Assembly: GCA_963847595.1 (NCBI GenBank)
Contig: CAWKAJ010000002.1
Span: forward strand, 1,550,001 to 1,614,000
Length of the DNA stretch: 64,000 nt
Source of the DNA: JACWAE01 sp963847595
Lineage (GTDB): Bacteria > Chloroflexota > Dehalococcoidia > SZUA-161
Direction of reading: 5' to 3'
The notes under the pieces are model-generated. The model was given only the letters and a program-made list of their open reading frames with translations, made no database searches and was not told where the DNA came from. The position numbers and the translations under genes were made by a program. This document shows positions 46,188 to 55,161 of the stretch, piece by piece (the first letter of the stretch is position 1; every line of letters begins with the position of its first letter).

Positions 46188-47069
46188 ATGTGCCGGATTG
46201 TGAAAGTTGCCGGATTATTACTTGCTCTAACGTTAATTGGCTCCAGCCTGTTGCTTACCGCCTGCGGTGGAGGGGGAGGCAGCAAAATCGCCTTTACCTC
46301 TACCCGCAACAGCGTCTCTGCGATATACGTCATGAATGAAGATGGCTCCAGCCAGACACGCCTGACCAGCGGGGGAACTGTACGCAATTATTATCCGTCA
46401 TGGTCGCCTGACCACAAGAAGATTGCTTATAGCTCCGGTGCGACGGGCCGCGCCGAAATCTATGTCATGAATGCCGATGGCTCGAATCAGGTCCGGCTCA
46501 CTGATAACACGTGGGATGACCAACACCCAGCCTGGTCTCCCGACGGCAAACAAATCGTTTTCCAATCGGATCGCAACGCTGGTAGATGGCAGCTCTATAT
46601 CATGAACGCCGATGGCTCAAGCGAGACCCGCCTTACCAATAGCGTGGCTGATGACGAGCAGCCCGACTGGTCGCCCGACGGCAAAAGCATCGTGTTCGCC
46701 GCCAATTACCCTCCTCTCTCTGACAATAATTACAATATTTATGTTGTAGATACCGAAGGCAAGAATCGGACGAGACTCACCGATAACACTGCTGTGGACT
46801 GGTATCCTGCCTGGTCGCCCGATGGCAAACATGTCGCTTTCATCACTAACCGTGACAAGAGCTGGCAGGTCTATGTCATGGATGCCAGCGGCGAGAGCGA
46901 GAGTTGGACACGCCTCGCTGATTCTACCGACGGCGGTGTGGCGTGGTCGCCCGATGGCAAGCGCATTGCCTATGAGTACAAGGCTGAAATCTATGTAATG
47001 AATGCGGATGGCTCTGAGCAGACCGGCCTCACGGATAGCAACGGAGAAAATATGTACCCGGCGTGGTAG
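46188..47069 (+). CDS. TolB-like beta-propeller lipoprotein (PD40 repeats)
   Basis: 293 residues. The signal peptide ends in a lipobox (SSLLLTAC, Cys26), followed by GGGGGSK, so it is a lipid-anchored extracellular protein. About six WD40-like/PD40 repeats of 40-45 residues follow, each with a YVMNADGSxxTRLT strand and a PxWSPDGKxIxF motif (for example PAWSPDGKQIVFQSD). This is the TolB-propeller pattern. No Pal, TolA or TolQ gene is near and Chloroflexota typically lack a classical outer membrane, so a Tol-Pal role is not implied. AGGAGGTG precedes the ATG. The last repeat seems truncated at YPAW, so the propeller may close with strands from the first repeat. Confidence 0.88.
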   Translation: MCRIVKVAGLLLALTLIGSSLLLTACGGGGGSKIAFTSTRNSVSAIYVMNEDGSSQTRLTSGGTVRNYYPSWSPDHKKIAYSSGATGRAEIYVMNADGSNQVRLTDNTWDDQHPAWSPDGKQIVFQSDRNAGRWQLYIMNADGSSETRLTNSVADDEQPDWSPDGKSIVFAANYPPLSDNNYNIYVVDTEGKNRTRLTDNTAVDWYPAWSPDGKHVAFITNRDKSWQVYVMDASGESESWTRLADSTDGGVAWSPDGKRIAYEYKAEIYVMNADGSEQTGLTDSNGENMYPAW

Positions 47070-47092
47070 ATAACGAAATGCCATTCCTGCCC

Positions 47093-47346
47093 GCGTGAAT
47101 CCAGGCGCCTGGATTCATGCGAAAGCAGGAATCTGCCATGCTGATTGCAATCAGCACCACGAAGCATGAAAATAGCAGCGCAGGGCTAAGTACTGAGATT
47201 CTTCCCCTTCGCTCCGTTCAGGGTCAGAATGACATCTAGGCCTAAACGTCTTATTTTCAAAGCAATGACAAAAAGTAGGTGCGATTTGGTACGGACAGGC
47301 GAGGCGCCTGTACCACAAGTAGGGGCTCAAAATTTTGAGCCCCTAC
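47093..47346. repeat. Palindrome and repeat cluster after the TolB-like gene
   Basis: Contains the perfect 22-nt palindrome TGAATCCAGGC/GCCTGGATTCA (about 47096-47117) and an ATTCTTCCCCTTCGCTCCGT repeat (about 47201-47232). A GGTAC..GTACC hairpin (about 47289-47315) and a perfect 28-nt GTAGGGGCTCAAAA palindrome (47319-47346) follow. No gene lies in the 47070-47373 gap. Confidence 0.8.
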
Positions 47347-47373
47347 ATTAATTTATGGCGTTGGTTGTGGCAA

Positions 47374-48006
47374 TTAGAAGAGGTGCGTTATGATAATCCT
47401 TACCCCGATGCCTATGAGGACGAGCCCACCGAGGGCATCGGCCCAGCGCCCCAGCCAGCCGCCTACCCTTTTGCCCGTGTAGAAACCGGCGGCTGTGATG
47501 AGGAAACAGACGCTCCCCACTATCAGGGCGGCCAGCCATACTTTGGACTCCACGAAGGCCAGGCTCAGGCCTACGCCCAGCGAGTCTATGCTGGTGGCTA
47601 TGGACAATGTGAGCAAGGGTATACCCCTGGTGATGTCGGTGCGCTTGCGGCCTTCCTCCTCACCGCGTATGGCTTCCCAGAGCATGTGGGCGCCCACCAG
47701 TAACAGCAAACCGAAGGCTATCCAGTGGTCGTAGGCCTCGACGGTTTTTACAACCGTCTGCCCGGCATACCAGCCGCCGACCAGCATGCCGAACTGGAAC
47801 AGCCCGAAGGCGAGGGCGACGCGCAATATCTGGCGATGGGAAACGTCAGGCATGGAGATGCTGCCAGCGATGGCGACAGCGAGGCAGTCCATGGACAAGC
47901 CGACTGCTATTAGAGGAACAGCGATTAAATCCACGACGGCTAGTATAGCAGAGGGGCAGGGGTGAGAGAAGATGTTCAGAACTGCATGCGCTGGGGGTGA
48001 TAACAT
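47374..48006 (-). CDS. mntP: Putative manganese efflux pump MntP
   Basis: Integral membrane protein of the MntP family, 210 residues with six hydrophobic helices. Two parallel halves carry the conserved acidic motifs: GLSMDCLAVAIAGS (near 37) and ATSIDSLGVGLSLAF (near 137). The start is uncertain: ATG 48006 gives an unusual 24-residue lead, while GTG at 47934 ((M)DLIAVPLIAVGLSMD) gives the length more usual for the family; neither has a good ribosome site. Exports Mn2+ in known members. I found no yybP-ykoY manganese riboswitch upstream. Confidence 0.88.
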   Translation of the reverse strand: MLSPPAHAVLNIFSHPCPSAILAVVDLIAVPLIAVGLSMDCLAVAIAGSISMPDVSHRQILRVALAFGLFQFGMLVGGWYAGQTVVKTVEAYDHWIAFGLLLLVGAHMLWEAIRGEEEGRKRTDITRGIPLLTLSIATSIDSLGVGLSLAFVESKVWLAALIVGSVCFLITAAGFYTGKRVGGWLGRWADALGGLVLIGIGVRIIITHLF

Positions 48007-48213
48007 CCCCAGAGAGCAGAGGAGTACCAGCTACGTCAATCGGTTGCGGTTGCGCTACTTGAATCGTAATCCGTGGAAGGGTTGCGGGACTCCGACACCG
48101 CCTGACGATAGACGAAACGAACAGCCAACCGAACTACTCCCCCCTACTTGAATAAACCGTATTTTCCCCTTATATTTATTGCGGTCTTGGGCCACAATAA
48201 AGGAAGGAGGCAC

Positions 48214-48891
48214 ATGAAAAAATACGCTGCTGAACTCATCGGGACGTTCGCATTGGTTCTGGTGGGGTGCGGGAGCGCGGTGATCGCAGGCCAGCATATA
48301 GGATTCCTCGGCATAGCACTGGCATTCGGCCTGGTCATGCTGGTCATGGTCTATGCTATCGGCAACATATCCGGGTGTCACATCAACCCGGCGGTAACCA
48401 TCGGTATGCTTGTCAGCGGCAGAATCAAAGGCAAAGACGCGCTCTTCTATATCATTGCTCAGTGCATCGGCGCTATCATTGCCGCTGGAGTGCTGCTGGC
48501 AATTGCTAAGGGCCTGGCTGGCTATTCCCTGGCAGATAATGGACTGGGACAGAATGGCTACGGTGCCCATTCCCCGGATGGATACGCCATGTGGGCTTGC
48601 TTTGTGGCGGAGCTTGTGCTCACCGCACTGTTCGTCTTCGTGGTGTTAGGCTCCACCCGAGAGGAAGCGCCCAAAGGGTTCGCAGGCATAGCTATCGGCT
48701 TTGCCCTTGGATTTGCTCATCTAGTAGGGATTCCCATAACGGGCACCTCAGTCAATCCGGCCAGGAGTTTGGGCCCGGCAGTGTTTGTCCGAGGCGATGC
48801 GCTGCCCCAACTCTGGCTGTTCTGGGTGGCCCCTATCGTAGGTGGCATCCTGGCGGCCATTATCTGGAAGTACGCATTCGCGCAAAAATAA
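48214..48891 (+). CDS. Aquaporin (MIP family, AqpZ-like)
   Basis: 225 residues from ATG 48214, which has AGGAGG 3-4 nt ahead. Six membrane helices are present, with both half-helix NPA motifs: GCHINPAVTIGML (near 62) and TSVNPARSLGPAVF (near 184). The second reads NPARS, and the residue after NPA is Arg as in all aquaporins. The absence of the Asp that follows the second NPA motif in glycerol channels (NPARD) points to a water-selective channel. Starts MKKYAAELIGTFALVLVGCG, very typical. Monocistronic, with repeats on both sides. Confidence 0.93.
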   Translation: MKKYAAELIGTFALVLVGCGSAVIAGQHIGFLGIALAFGLVMLVMVYAIGNISGCHINPAVTIGMLVSGRIKGKDALFYIIAQCIGAIIAAGVLLAIAKGLAGYSLADNGLGQNGYGAHSPDGYAMWACFVAELVLTALFVFVVLGSTREEAPKGFAGIAIGFALGFAHLVGIPITGTSVNPARSLGPAVFVRGDALPQLWLFWVAPIVGGILAAIIWKYAFAQK

Positions 48892-48949
48892 GAGATATTT
48901 TTTGCCAACCGCATAGTATGAGGTTGTATATTTATCGCTTTTCAGCCCC

Positions 48950-49050
48950 TTGTATCCCCCAAGATTGGGGGAATTTGAAGACTGGGGGACATCCTTCGAC
49001 AAGCTCAGGACAGGCCCCCAGACCCCCGGCAGAGGGGTGAACCCCCCTGC
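48950..49050. repeat. C-rich and CTTGTCGAAGG-type repeats
   Basis: CCCCCAAGATTGGGGGAATT, then ACATCCTTCGACAAGCTCAG and ACCCCCGGCAGAGGGG. Similar words lie at 24920-24955, 49640-49850 and 51270-51570. Confidence 0.6.
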
Positions 49051-49136
49051 ACTCCCCTGTCTGTACGGCCTCATATTATGCCCATACATTAGTTGCAGGA
49101 TACTTCCCTTTATACCTTGAGTGAGGAGGGGAAAAG

Positions 49137-49616
49137 ATGGCCGGTAAATCTAAGCCGCGCAAGTCCTGGCAGGAGAAGCTGGCGGATAGCAAAGACCTGC
49201 CCAAGGTCGTAGAGATTAACAATAAGATGAGCAAGCGGTGGGGGACAGGCACAGTTGCTATCCCGGCCCCGAAGGAAGTGGCTGAAATAATGGGCAAAGT
49301 GCCCAAAGGCAAGCTTATCACGATAAATGAGATTCGCGAAATCCTGGCTAAGAGGCACTGCGCTTCTATCGGATGCCCCATAACAACCGGAATCTTCGCC
49401 TGGGTCGCAGCTAATGCGGCGGAGGAAGCGGCAGCAGAGGGCAAGAAAGATACTATCCCTTACTGGCGGACATTGAAATCAAGCGGGATTATCAACGAGA
49501 AATACCCGGGTGGGGTGGAGGTCCAAAAGAGGCTTCTGGAGAAGGAGGGGCATAAGGTAGTCCAGAAAGGCAAGAACTACAAAGTGGTCGATTTCGAGAA
49601 GTGCTTAGTGAGGTAG
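49137..49616 (+). CDS. MGMT/alkyltransferase-like DNA-binding-domain protein
   Basis: 159 residues. The core (residues 40-100) resembles the C-terminal domain of O6-methylguanine-DNA methyltransferase: VAEIMGKVPKGKLITINEIR, then ILAKRHCASIGCPITTGIFA. The active-site PCHR motif of MGMT is not present, so it is closer to the alkyltransferase-like (ATL) group, which binds alkylated bases and recruits nucleotide-excision repair. The Cys residues in HCASIGCP are not in the canonical context. GAGGAGG precedes ATG 49137. Lysine-rich N-terminus (MAGKSKPRKSWQEKL) fits a DNA-binding protein. Confidence 0.7.
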   Translation: MAGKSKPRKSWQEKLADSKDLPKVVEINNKMSKRWGTGTVAIPAPKEVAEIMGKVPKGKLITINEIREILAKRHCASIGCPITTGIFAWVAANAAEEAAAEGKKDTIPYWRTLKSSGIINEKYPGGVEVQKRLLEKEGHKVVQKGKNYKVVDFEKCLVR

Positions 49617-49639
49617 TATCCTCTCCTTTCAACCCCCTG

Positions 49640-49860
49640 AGTCCCCCAGTCTTGGGGGAGTTTTAAATCTGGGGGATACCCCCAGACCCCCAGCAGGAGG
49701 CATCCTGCACCTCTTTTTTAATCCCCTGTAACCCCTCCTTTATCGGAAAGATTTGGGGGATCTTAAGGATGGGGGACACCCCTATCCGCCTGAGGCGGAC
49801 GGCGCCTCTCGAAATCCCCCTTAATCCCCCTTTGCAAAAGGGGGAGAAGATGGAGGACGG
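49640..49860. repeat. C-rich repeat block downstream of the first dehydratase gene
   Basis: CCCCAGTCTTGGGGGAGTTT, AATCTGGGGGATACCCCCAG, ACCCCCAGCAGGAGGCATCC and TCGAAATCCCCCTTAATCCC. A long stretch (about 49650-49722) is repeated almost base for base at about 51279-51352 after the second paralogue. Confidence 0.8.
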
Positions 49861-49874
49861 CTCTTCGGCAGGGT

Positions 49875-51158
49875 TTAGCCCAGCCCCATGGTGGAGAAAA
49901 ACTCGGAAAACCTGTTCTTCAGCACGTCGACAGTAGTATATCTCTTGTCAAAGAGGTCGAGCCCTAGAGCCAAGAACGGGACCCCAATGTCGCGGCATAC
50001 CTGGCGCATGATGCCTATGCTGGCGGACCCATCCTTATGGCCCATATGCGCGGGCCAGACGACGCAGTCTATCTTGTAATCTTTCACTACCCGCACGATG
50101 TCATTCACCAGGGTATCTGCAGTGCCGCGCACTTGCCTGACCATGGGTAGATCGCACAAATTCCTCTTGGCCAGGCCTCTGAACATGCTTTCCTCGGTCG
50201 AGGTGTCAATCAGCGTGTAGGGTGCATAGCCAGTCATGTCCATTACGATGCATGCCTTCCACTCCGCCTTTAACCACTCTGTCAGCTCGGGTATCCACAC
50301 AGCAGGGATGTCAAACCAGAACAACCTTATCCTCTCATCGGGCACGTTTCCCTTACCATCTCTAACTCGCTGCTCTGTTATATCAATAAGCCTCTGGAAC
50401 CACTCAGTGCCTCCAGGGTCACCAACCATGAAGCCCTGAGATACATTCCATGCCTGCGCTCCTTTGGCGGCGCTGTGGGGACAGGGCACGGCACGTCTCA
50501 GCTCATTATATTCTGCCCATAACTCGTATTGCTTGTTGGACTCCTTAACAACCTCTCGAAGCCGGTCGATATCCAACCTGCGCCCGGTGTGCTTTTCTAT
50601 GAATTTTACCATTAGCCGCAGTTCATCAGCATGGAAATCTATACTTAGGTCGTTCTGCGAATAGGGCGGGTCGGTGCAGAAGGTCGGTACTTTGCGCCAG
50701 TACTTGTCGCGAGCGATTGCCTGATGAAGCATGTCCACACCGTCACAGGGGGAGAGCAGACCGATAAATGCGGTGGGCAGCGGCAGGCGTCCTGCCTGCA
50801 TATTGCTGATGCCCAACCTGATAAGCGTGCACATATCGGTGCCCAGCCCGATATTAACGGCTTCATCGACTTGCTCCAGAATATATGGTACCCAGGTCGG
50901 CATGAAAGGCAGCAGCGCAAGCGGGTACCAGGGGAGGTCCAAGGCAACGAACAGCTCCGGAGCGTTCCCGAAAGCGGTCGCGATGAAAGGCTTGCCCTCT
51001 TCGGCACATGCAACTATGCGATGGTATCTTTCTAACATTGCTTTGACCAGGGTTGCGGTCAGTTGGGTTTCGGGCGACGCACTCTGCTCGAGTCCTTGTA
51101 GAGCAAGCTGCAGTGCGTCACAGTCCTGCTTGAAGCGCTCAAGGCCCCTTATGCCCAT
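49875..51158 (-). CDS. 2-hydroxyacyl-CoA dehydratase / benzoyl-CoA reductase subunit-family protein (copy 1)
   Basis: 427 residues from ATG 51158, chosen because the paralogue has the same start (MGIRGLERFKQDCDALQLAL versus MAIRGLEHFKQ..) and GAGGATGAG lies ahead. The HgdB/FldC/BcrC-type fold is suggested by the C-terminal DCVVWPAHMGHKDGSASIGI, MRQVCRDIGVPFLALGLDLF and DKRYTTVDVLKNRFSEFF. Several Cys that may bind [4Fe-4S] are conserved between the two copies (CTLIRLGISN, FCTDPPY, CVVWPAH). Members of the family take part in radical dehydration of hydroxyacyl-CoA or in other ATP-driven low-potential reductions with an activator. No activator (HgdC-like) gene is next to it, so the substrate and activity are unknown. 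Confidence 0.82.
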   Translation of the reverse strand: MGIRGLERFKQDCDALQLALQGLEQSASPETQLTATLVKAMLERYHRIVACAEEGKPFIATAFGNAPELFVALDLPWYPLALLPFMPTWVPYILEQVDEAVNIGLGTDMCTLIRLGISNMQAGRLPLPTAFIGLLSPCDGVDMLHQAIARDKYWRKVPTFCTDPPYSQNDLSIDFHADELRLMVKFIEKHTGRRLDIDRLREVVKESNKQYELWAEYNELRRAVPCPHSAAKGAQAWNVSQGFMVGDPGGTEWFQRLIDITEQRVRDGKGNVPDERIRLFWFDIPAVWIPELTEWLKAEWKACIVMDMTGYAPYTLIDTSTEESMFRGLAKRNLCDLPMVRQVRGTADTLVNDIVRVVKDYKIDCVVWPAHMGHKDGSASIGIMRQVCRDIGVPFLALGLDLFDKRYTTVDVLKNRFSEFFSTMGLG

Positions 51159-51201
51159 TGTCTCATCCTCTGTTTCGCAACATGACAGTTGCGGTGAGAC
51201 A

Positions 51202-51230
51202 ATGGTATGTAGAAATACAGTGCATGTCAA
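51202..51230 (-). promoter_or_regulatory. Predicted promoter of dehydratase copy 1
   Basis: TTGACA (51230-51225), 17 nt, TACCAT (51207-51202). The spacer begins TGCACTGTATTTC, nearly the same as in the promoter of copy 2. Confidence 0.7.
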
Positions 51231-51269
51231 GAGAGTGATGGAGGGCGTTTACCAATCAATTTTCAGCCC

Positions 51270-51570
51270 CCTGTATCCCCCAATCTTGGGGGAGTTTTAA
51301 ATCTGGGGGATACCCCCAGACCCCCAGCAGGAGGCATCCTGCACCTCTTTTTTAACCCCCTGAGCCCCGCTCTTTCCTTTAGAAGGATTGGGGGGGGGGT
51401 AAGCTTGGGGCTCCCCATCCGCCAGGGGCGGACTGCACGTCTCGAAATCCCTCTTAATCCCCCTTTGCAAAAGGGGGGAAAAGAGGGGGGACGGCTGTCG
51501 GGCGGTGTTGGGGCTATCTATTCTATTAGTTCTCTCTTAATGCCTCTTTCATAAAGGGGGAGAAGACGGA
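51270..51570. repeat. C-rich repeat block downstream of the second dehydratase gene
   Basis: Holds a near-identical copy of the 49650-49722 block (ATACCCCCAGACCCCCAGCA, GGAGGCATCCTGCACCTCTT), then AATCCCCCTTTGCAAAAGGG and further degenerate C-rich words. Together with the paralogous genes this shows that gene and downstream sequence were duplicated together. Confidence 0.8.
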
Positions 51571-51590
51571 GGGCGAGTCTTCGGCAGGGT

Positions 51591-52874
51591 TTAGCCCAGC
51601 CCCATGGTGGAGAAGAACTCGGAGAACCTGTTCTTCAGGCGGTCTATCGAAGTGTACCTTTTGTCGAAGAGGTCAACCCCCAGAGCCAAAAAGGGCACGC
51701 CGATGTCGCGGCATACCTGGCGCATGATGCCTATGCTGGCGGACCCATCCTTATGGCCCATATGCGCGGGCCAGACGACGCAGTCTATCTTGTAGTCTTT
51801 GACTAACTGAACGATGTCATTGGCAAGGGTATCAGCGGTACCGTGAACCTGCCTGACCATGGGCAGCTCGCACAGATTCCTTTTGGCCAGGCCTCTGAAC
51901 ATGCTTTCCTCGCTCGAGGTGTCAATCAGCGTCTGGGATGCGTAACCCATCATGTCCATCACTATGCAGGCTCCCCACTCCTCTCTGAGCCACTTTGTCA
52001 GCTCGGATAACCACAGAGCGGGAACGTCAAACCATAACAACCTTATCCTTTCGTTCGGCGCATACCCTTTGCCCTCTTTAACCTGCTGCTTTGTAATGTT
52101 GACAAGCTTCCTGAACCACGCGGTGCCTCTGGGGTCGCCAACCATGAAGTTTTGAGCGATATTCCAGGCCTGCGCTCCCTTGGTAGTGGCGGGAGGACAG
52201 GGCACGGCACGCCTCAGCTCATTATATTTTGCCCACAATTTGTACTGTTTGTTGGATTCCTTGACAACCTCTCTAAGCTGGTCGGTATCCAGCTTGCGCC
52301 CGGTCTGTTCTTCGAGGAAGGACACCATCAGACGCAGTTCGTGAGCGTGAAAATCTACGCTGTGCTCGTTTTCCCAATATGGGGGGTCGGTGCAGAAGAC
52401 CGGCACGTTGCGCCAGTAGTCATCGTGAGCTATGGCCTGATGCAGCATAGTCGCACCGTCGCAGGGGGAGAGCAGGCCGACAAATGCGGTGGGCAGAGGC
52501 ACGCGTGCAGCCTGAACGTTACTGATACCCAACCTGATGAGGGTGCAGGTATCGGTGCCCAGCCCGAACCTGACGGCTTCATCGATTTCTTCCAGAACAA
52601 ACGGTGCACGGGTGGGCAGGTAAGTCACCAGCAGAAGCGGATACCAGGGGAGGTCCAGGGCAACCAGCAGCTCCGGGGCGTTCCCGTAGGAGGTGGCGAT
52701 GAAAGGCCTGCCCTCTTCGGCAGCCTCAATGATGCGCTGGGCGGTCTCCAGCATTGCCTCAATCAGGGTTGTAGAAAGCTGGTTTTCGGGCGAACGATTC
52801 TGCCCGGACATCTGAAGAATGAGCTGCAGGGCATCGCGCTCCTGCTTGAAGTGCTCCAGGCCTCTGATAGCCAT
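51591..52874 (-). CDS. 2-hydroxyacyl-CoA dehydratase / benzoyl-CoA reductase subunit-family protein (copy 2)
   Basis: 427 residues, closely similar to copy 1 over the full length (for example PWYPLLLVTYLPTRAPFVLE versus PWYPLALLPFMPTWVPYILE), with an almost identical C-terminus (RFSEFFSTMGLG). The same Cys positions are kept. Each copy has its own promoter, so they need not be expressed together. Two homologous subunits are normal for the dehydratase/reductase heterodimer. Here the two copies are much closer to each other than the alpha and beta subunits of known enzymes usually are, which suggests recent duplication rather than old subunits. Confidence 0.82.
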   Translation of the reverse strand: MAIRGLEHFKQERDALQLILQMSGQNRSPENQLSTTLIEAMLETAQRIIEAAEEGRPFIATSYGNAPELLVALDLPWYPLLLVTYLPTRAPFVLEEIDEAVRFGLGTDTCTLIRLGISNVQAARVPLPTAFVGLLSPCDGATMLHQAIAHDDYWRNVPVFCTDPPYWENEHSVDFHAHELRLMVSFLEEQTGRKLDTDQLREVVKESNKQYKLWAKYNELRRAVPCPPATTKGAQAWNIAQNFMVGDPRGTAWFRKLVNITKQQVKEGKGYAPNERIRLLWFDVPALWLSELTKWLREEWGACIVMDMMGYASQTLIDTSSEESMFRGLAKRNLCELPMVRQVHGTADTLANDIVQLVKDYKIDCVVWPAHMGHKDGSASIGIMRQVCRDIGVPFLALGVDLFDKRYTSIDRLKNRFSEFFSTMGLG

Positions 52875-52919
52875 CGCTCTCTCCCCTATACTTCGTGAGA
52901 TGCCTGCCAGGGTAAAATT

Positions 52920-52948
52920 ATCCTAGAATGAAATACGGTGCAAGTCAA
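52920..52948 (-). promoter_or_regulatory. Predicted promoter of dehydratase copy 2
   Basis: TTGACT (52948-52943), 17 nt, TAGGAT (52925-52920), with spacer TGCACCGTATTTC, matching the promoter of copy 1. Confidence 0.7.
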
Positions 52949-53049
52949 CAGGTAGGAGAGCGAGGGATAAATATCGGTGGCTTTGTTTTTCGATTCACCG
53001 CAATAGGGCAGCAGTCGTTAGAAGGGATGGTTAAGGTATAGGTGTTGGC

Positions 53050-54861
53050 TCAGGGGAGATTGCCCACAGCCGTCGCCGTGTGGTCGGAGTCCATAGTTAC
53101 TGTTATCGGATTCTCTCCGGTTGAGTTCCCCACATCAACCTGCCACTGGTCAAAGCTGCACCCTTCGCCTGTCTCTGCAGTGAGCGTAACATTACCGTTT
53201 TCAGGAGTGGAAAATGCGGTGGTATCACCAGCAGGCACAGTCTGGTTACCGCAGGGCAGGCCTTCTACCAGAATGGGACAGCAGCCGTTAGAGGTCACGG
53301 TCAAAGTGTGTGTGGGATACCCCGCTGTGACATTGCCTGATGGCCAGTCTATGCTGGCGCAGTCCCACCACTCGTGATTTGACAGAGTCTTGTTCCCTTC
53401 GAAGACCAATTCATCATTAATCCATATCTTTACTGTTGCCGTAGAGAGAAGACCGGTGTCGTGATCCGAATAATAGTAAACTTTGTATTGATAGATGCCG
53501 TTAAAAGGCGGAGCAGCCAGAACTATGTACTCCGGGCCGTAGCCATCTTGGTTATCCACATCTAATGAGGGGTCACCAGTACTATTACCGCCAGACCTAT
53601 CCCAGTCAGGATTCGGGTTGGCAAAGTAGCAATCACCGAACGGATCATTCTCAGTATAGCACGGTGCGATGAGGTGGCTATCGAGGTCGGTATTGTTGGT
53701 GTCCCAGGTGAGCTCGGCTTTTATGGCGTATAACTGAATATTCGCATTGACCGTAACTGTATCGTTCCCTGTCTGGCCACTCGCATCGGTGGCAGTCACA
53801 GTTATGCTGTTCGAGCCTGGAATCAGCTCGACCTGGGTGCTGAAGCTATAGTCATAAGTGCTGTTACCCTGAAGGGTCAACGGCAGAGAACGTGTTTCGC
53901 CATTAAGGGTAATAATCGCCCCAGTTTCACTATTGACCTCATTCGTGCTGGTCACATTACCTGACACTGTGAGCAGCCTGTTATCCGTTGCAGAACCGTC
54001 CTCAGGGCTGGTTATCTGCACCTGCGGAGCACCACCACCTGGGGTTGGCGTTGGCGTAGGCGTCAGTGTTGGAATAGGAGTCGATGTAGGCGTGGGAATA
54101 GATGCTGGCTGGTAATAATATTGCGGTGGTACATTGGTAGGTGTCGGTGTAGGCGTAGGCGTTGGGGTAGGTGTGGGTATCGGTGTTGGTGTAACACTAG
54201 GTGAGGGGTTAGAGGGTGGGCAACCCACACATGCAGATGATTGCATGCCTGTGCCCACCAATACTGTCACGTTATTGGCTGTAAATCCTACATCACCTTC
54301 TTCTGAACTTAAGGTGGTGTTACCATCTATCCCTACCAGCACCGTGAATATCGTACCTCTAACAACCGCAGAAGCGGCCGGGGTCTCGACCTCGTATTTA
54401 GACTCGGAATCTACGAGTTTTTGCACGCGGTTGACAGTGTTCCCAACCAGTTGCTTCAATCCGATAGTGGTGGAGCCGGTGCCTGAAAGGCTCATCTCAT
54501 TGATGAGTATTTCGGTGTCAGCCTGCACCTCCATAGTGCTGCCTTCAAAGAAGAGGAGCAGGGCAGTACTGTTGCCACCCGTCTTGAGCTGGTCTCCCGC
54601 CTCGAGTTTCATACCGGCAACGGCTTGTACCCAGGTTGTAGTACCCTGTTTTTGCACCAGCACCTCTCCGCTGAGAGATGAGATAGTGCTGGGAGGGGAA
54701 CTGGTAGCAGGAGTAGGAGTAGGAGTGGGAGCAGGGCTAGGAGTAGCTGTCGGTGTCGGAGTGGCTGCTCCCTGTCCACCACAACTGACAAGCGGCACCA
54801 GCAGCATTAGTGCCAGCAGTAAGGCGATATATCTGAAAGCCATTTGGACCTTAGTAGTCAA
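53050..54861 (-). CDS. FecR-domain lipoprotein with Thr-Pro linkers and Ig-like/fibre domains
   Basis: 603 residues. The lipobox is LLVPLVSC (Cys27). A (TP)n linker (residues 33-55) leads to a FecR-like domain: SSLSGEVLVQKQGTTTWVQA, GGNSTALLLFFEGSTMEV, ETPAASAVVRGTIFTVLVG. A second long (TP)n linker comes near residues 225-275, then an Ig-like domain (VQITSPEDGSATDNRLLTVS), a beta domain with DLDSHLIAPCY, and a C-terminal repeat with CSFDQWQVDVGNSTGENPIT. FecR-type domains outside the membrane sense or anchor; the iron-sigma-factor partner is absent. The FecR part is paralogous to the gene at 57061-58068. It has many N-x-S/T sites. Last member of the fibre locus on this strand. Confidence 0.8.
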   Translation of the reverse strand: MTTKVQMAFRYIALLLALMLLVPLVSCGGQGAATPTPTATPSPAPTPTPTPATSSPPSTISSLSGEVLVQKQGTTTWVQAVAGMKLEAGDQLKTGGNSTALLLFFEGSTMEVQADTEILINEMSLSGTGSTTIGLKQLVGNTVNRVQKLVDSESKYEVETPAASAVVRGTIFTVLVGIDGNTTLSSEEGDVGFTANNVTVLVGTGMQSSACVGCPPSNPSPSVTPTPIPTPTPTPTPTPTPTNVPPQYYYQPASIPTPTSTPIPTLTPTPTPTPGGGAPQVQITSPEDGSATDNRLLTVSGNVTSTNEVNSETGAIITLNGETRSLPLTLQGNSTYDYSFSTQVELIPGSNSITVTATDASGQTGNDTVTVNANIQLYAIKAELTWDTNNTDLDSHLIAPCYTENDPFGDCYFANPNPDWDRSGGNSTGDPSLDVDNQDGYGPEYIVLAAPPFNGIYQYKVYYYSDHDTGLLSTATVKIWINDELVFEGNKTLSNHEWWDCASIDWPSGNVTAGYPTHTLTVTSNGCCPILVEGLPCGNQTVPAGDTTAFSTPENGNVTLTAETGEGCSFDQWQVDVGNSTGENPITVTMDSDHTATAVGNLP

Positions 54862-55094
54862 TAGAAATCTTTCTCAGGGCATTCGTGTCACATGCGACAA
54901 AATTCGCTGCCGCGTTGATGATAAACGGCAGGTCTAAATCTTAACGCGGATAGTGCTTTTAGTCAAGAAGAGATTGAGAAATAGGTGGGATAAGTTAGCT
55001 TTAGGGAAGAATATGCACATGTGGTGGGGGCGATACCGGTGCAGGAGGGTTTAGTCCGAGGCTCAGGCCATCGAATTAGCAACATAGAAATCAA

Positions 55095-55139
55095 AGAGGT
55101 CGCTGCTGGGGTATCACTGCCCCAGTGCCAGCGACCTCT
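55095..55139 (-). terminator. Terminator after archaellin 1
   Basis: AGAGGTCGCTG (55095-55105) pairs with CAGCGACCTCT (55129-55139), and CTGGGG/CCCCAG pair inside it. On the minus strand TTGATTTCT follows. It separates the archaellins from the FecR lipoprotein gene. Confidence 0.75.
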
Positions 55140-55161
55140 CACGTCTTTGCCCGTTTTATCT

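Noticed and set aside
46188..47069. Tol-Pal system component TolB
   Set aside because: Only the propeller is shared; it is lipid-anchored and no Tol-Pal genes are nearby.
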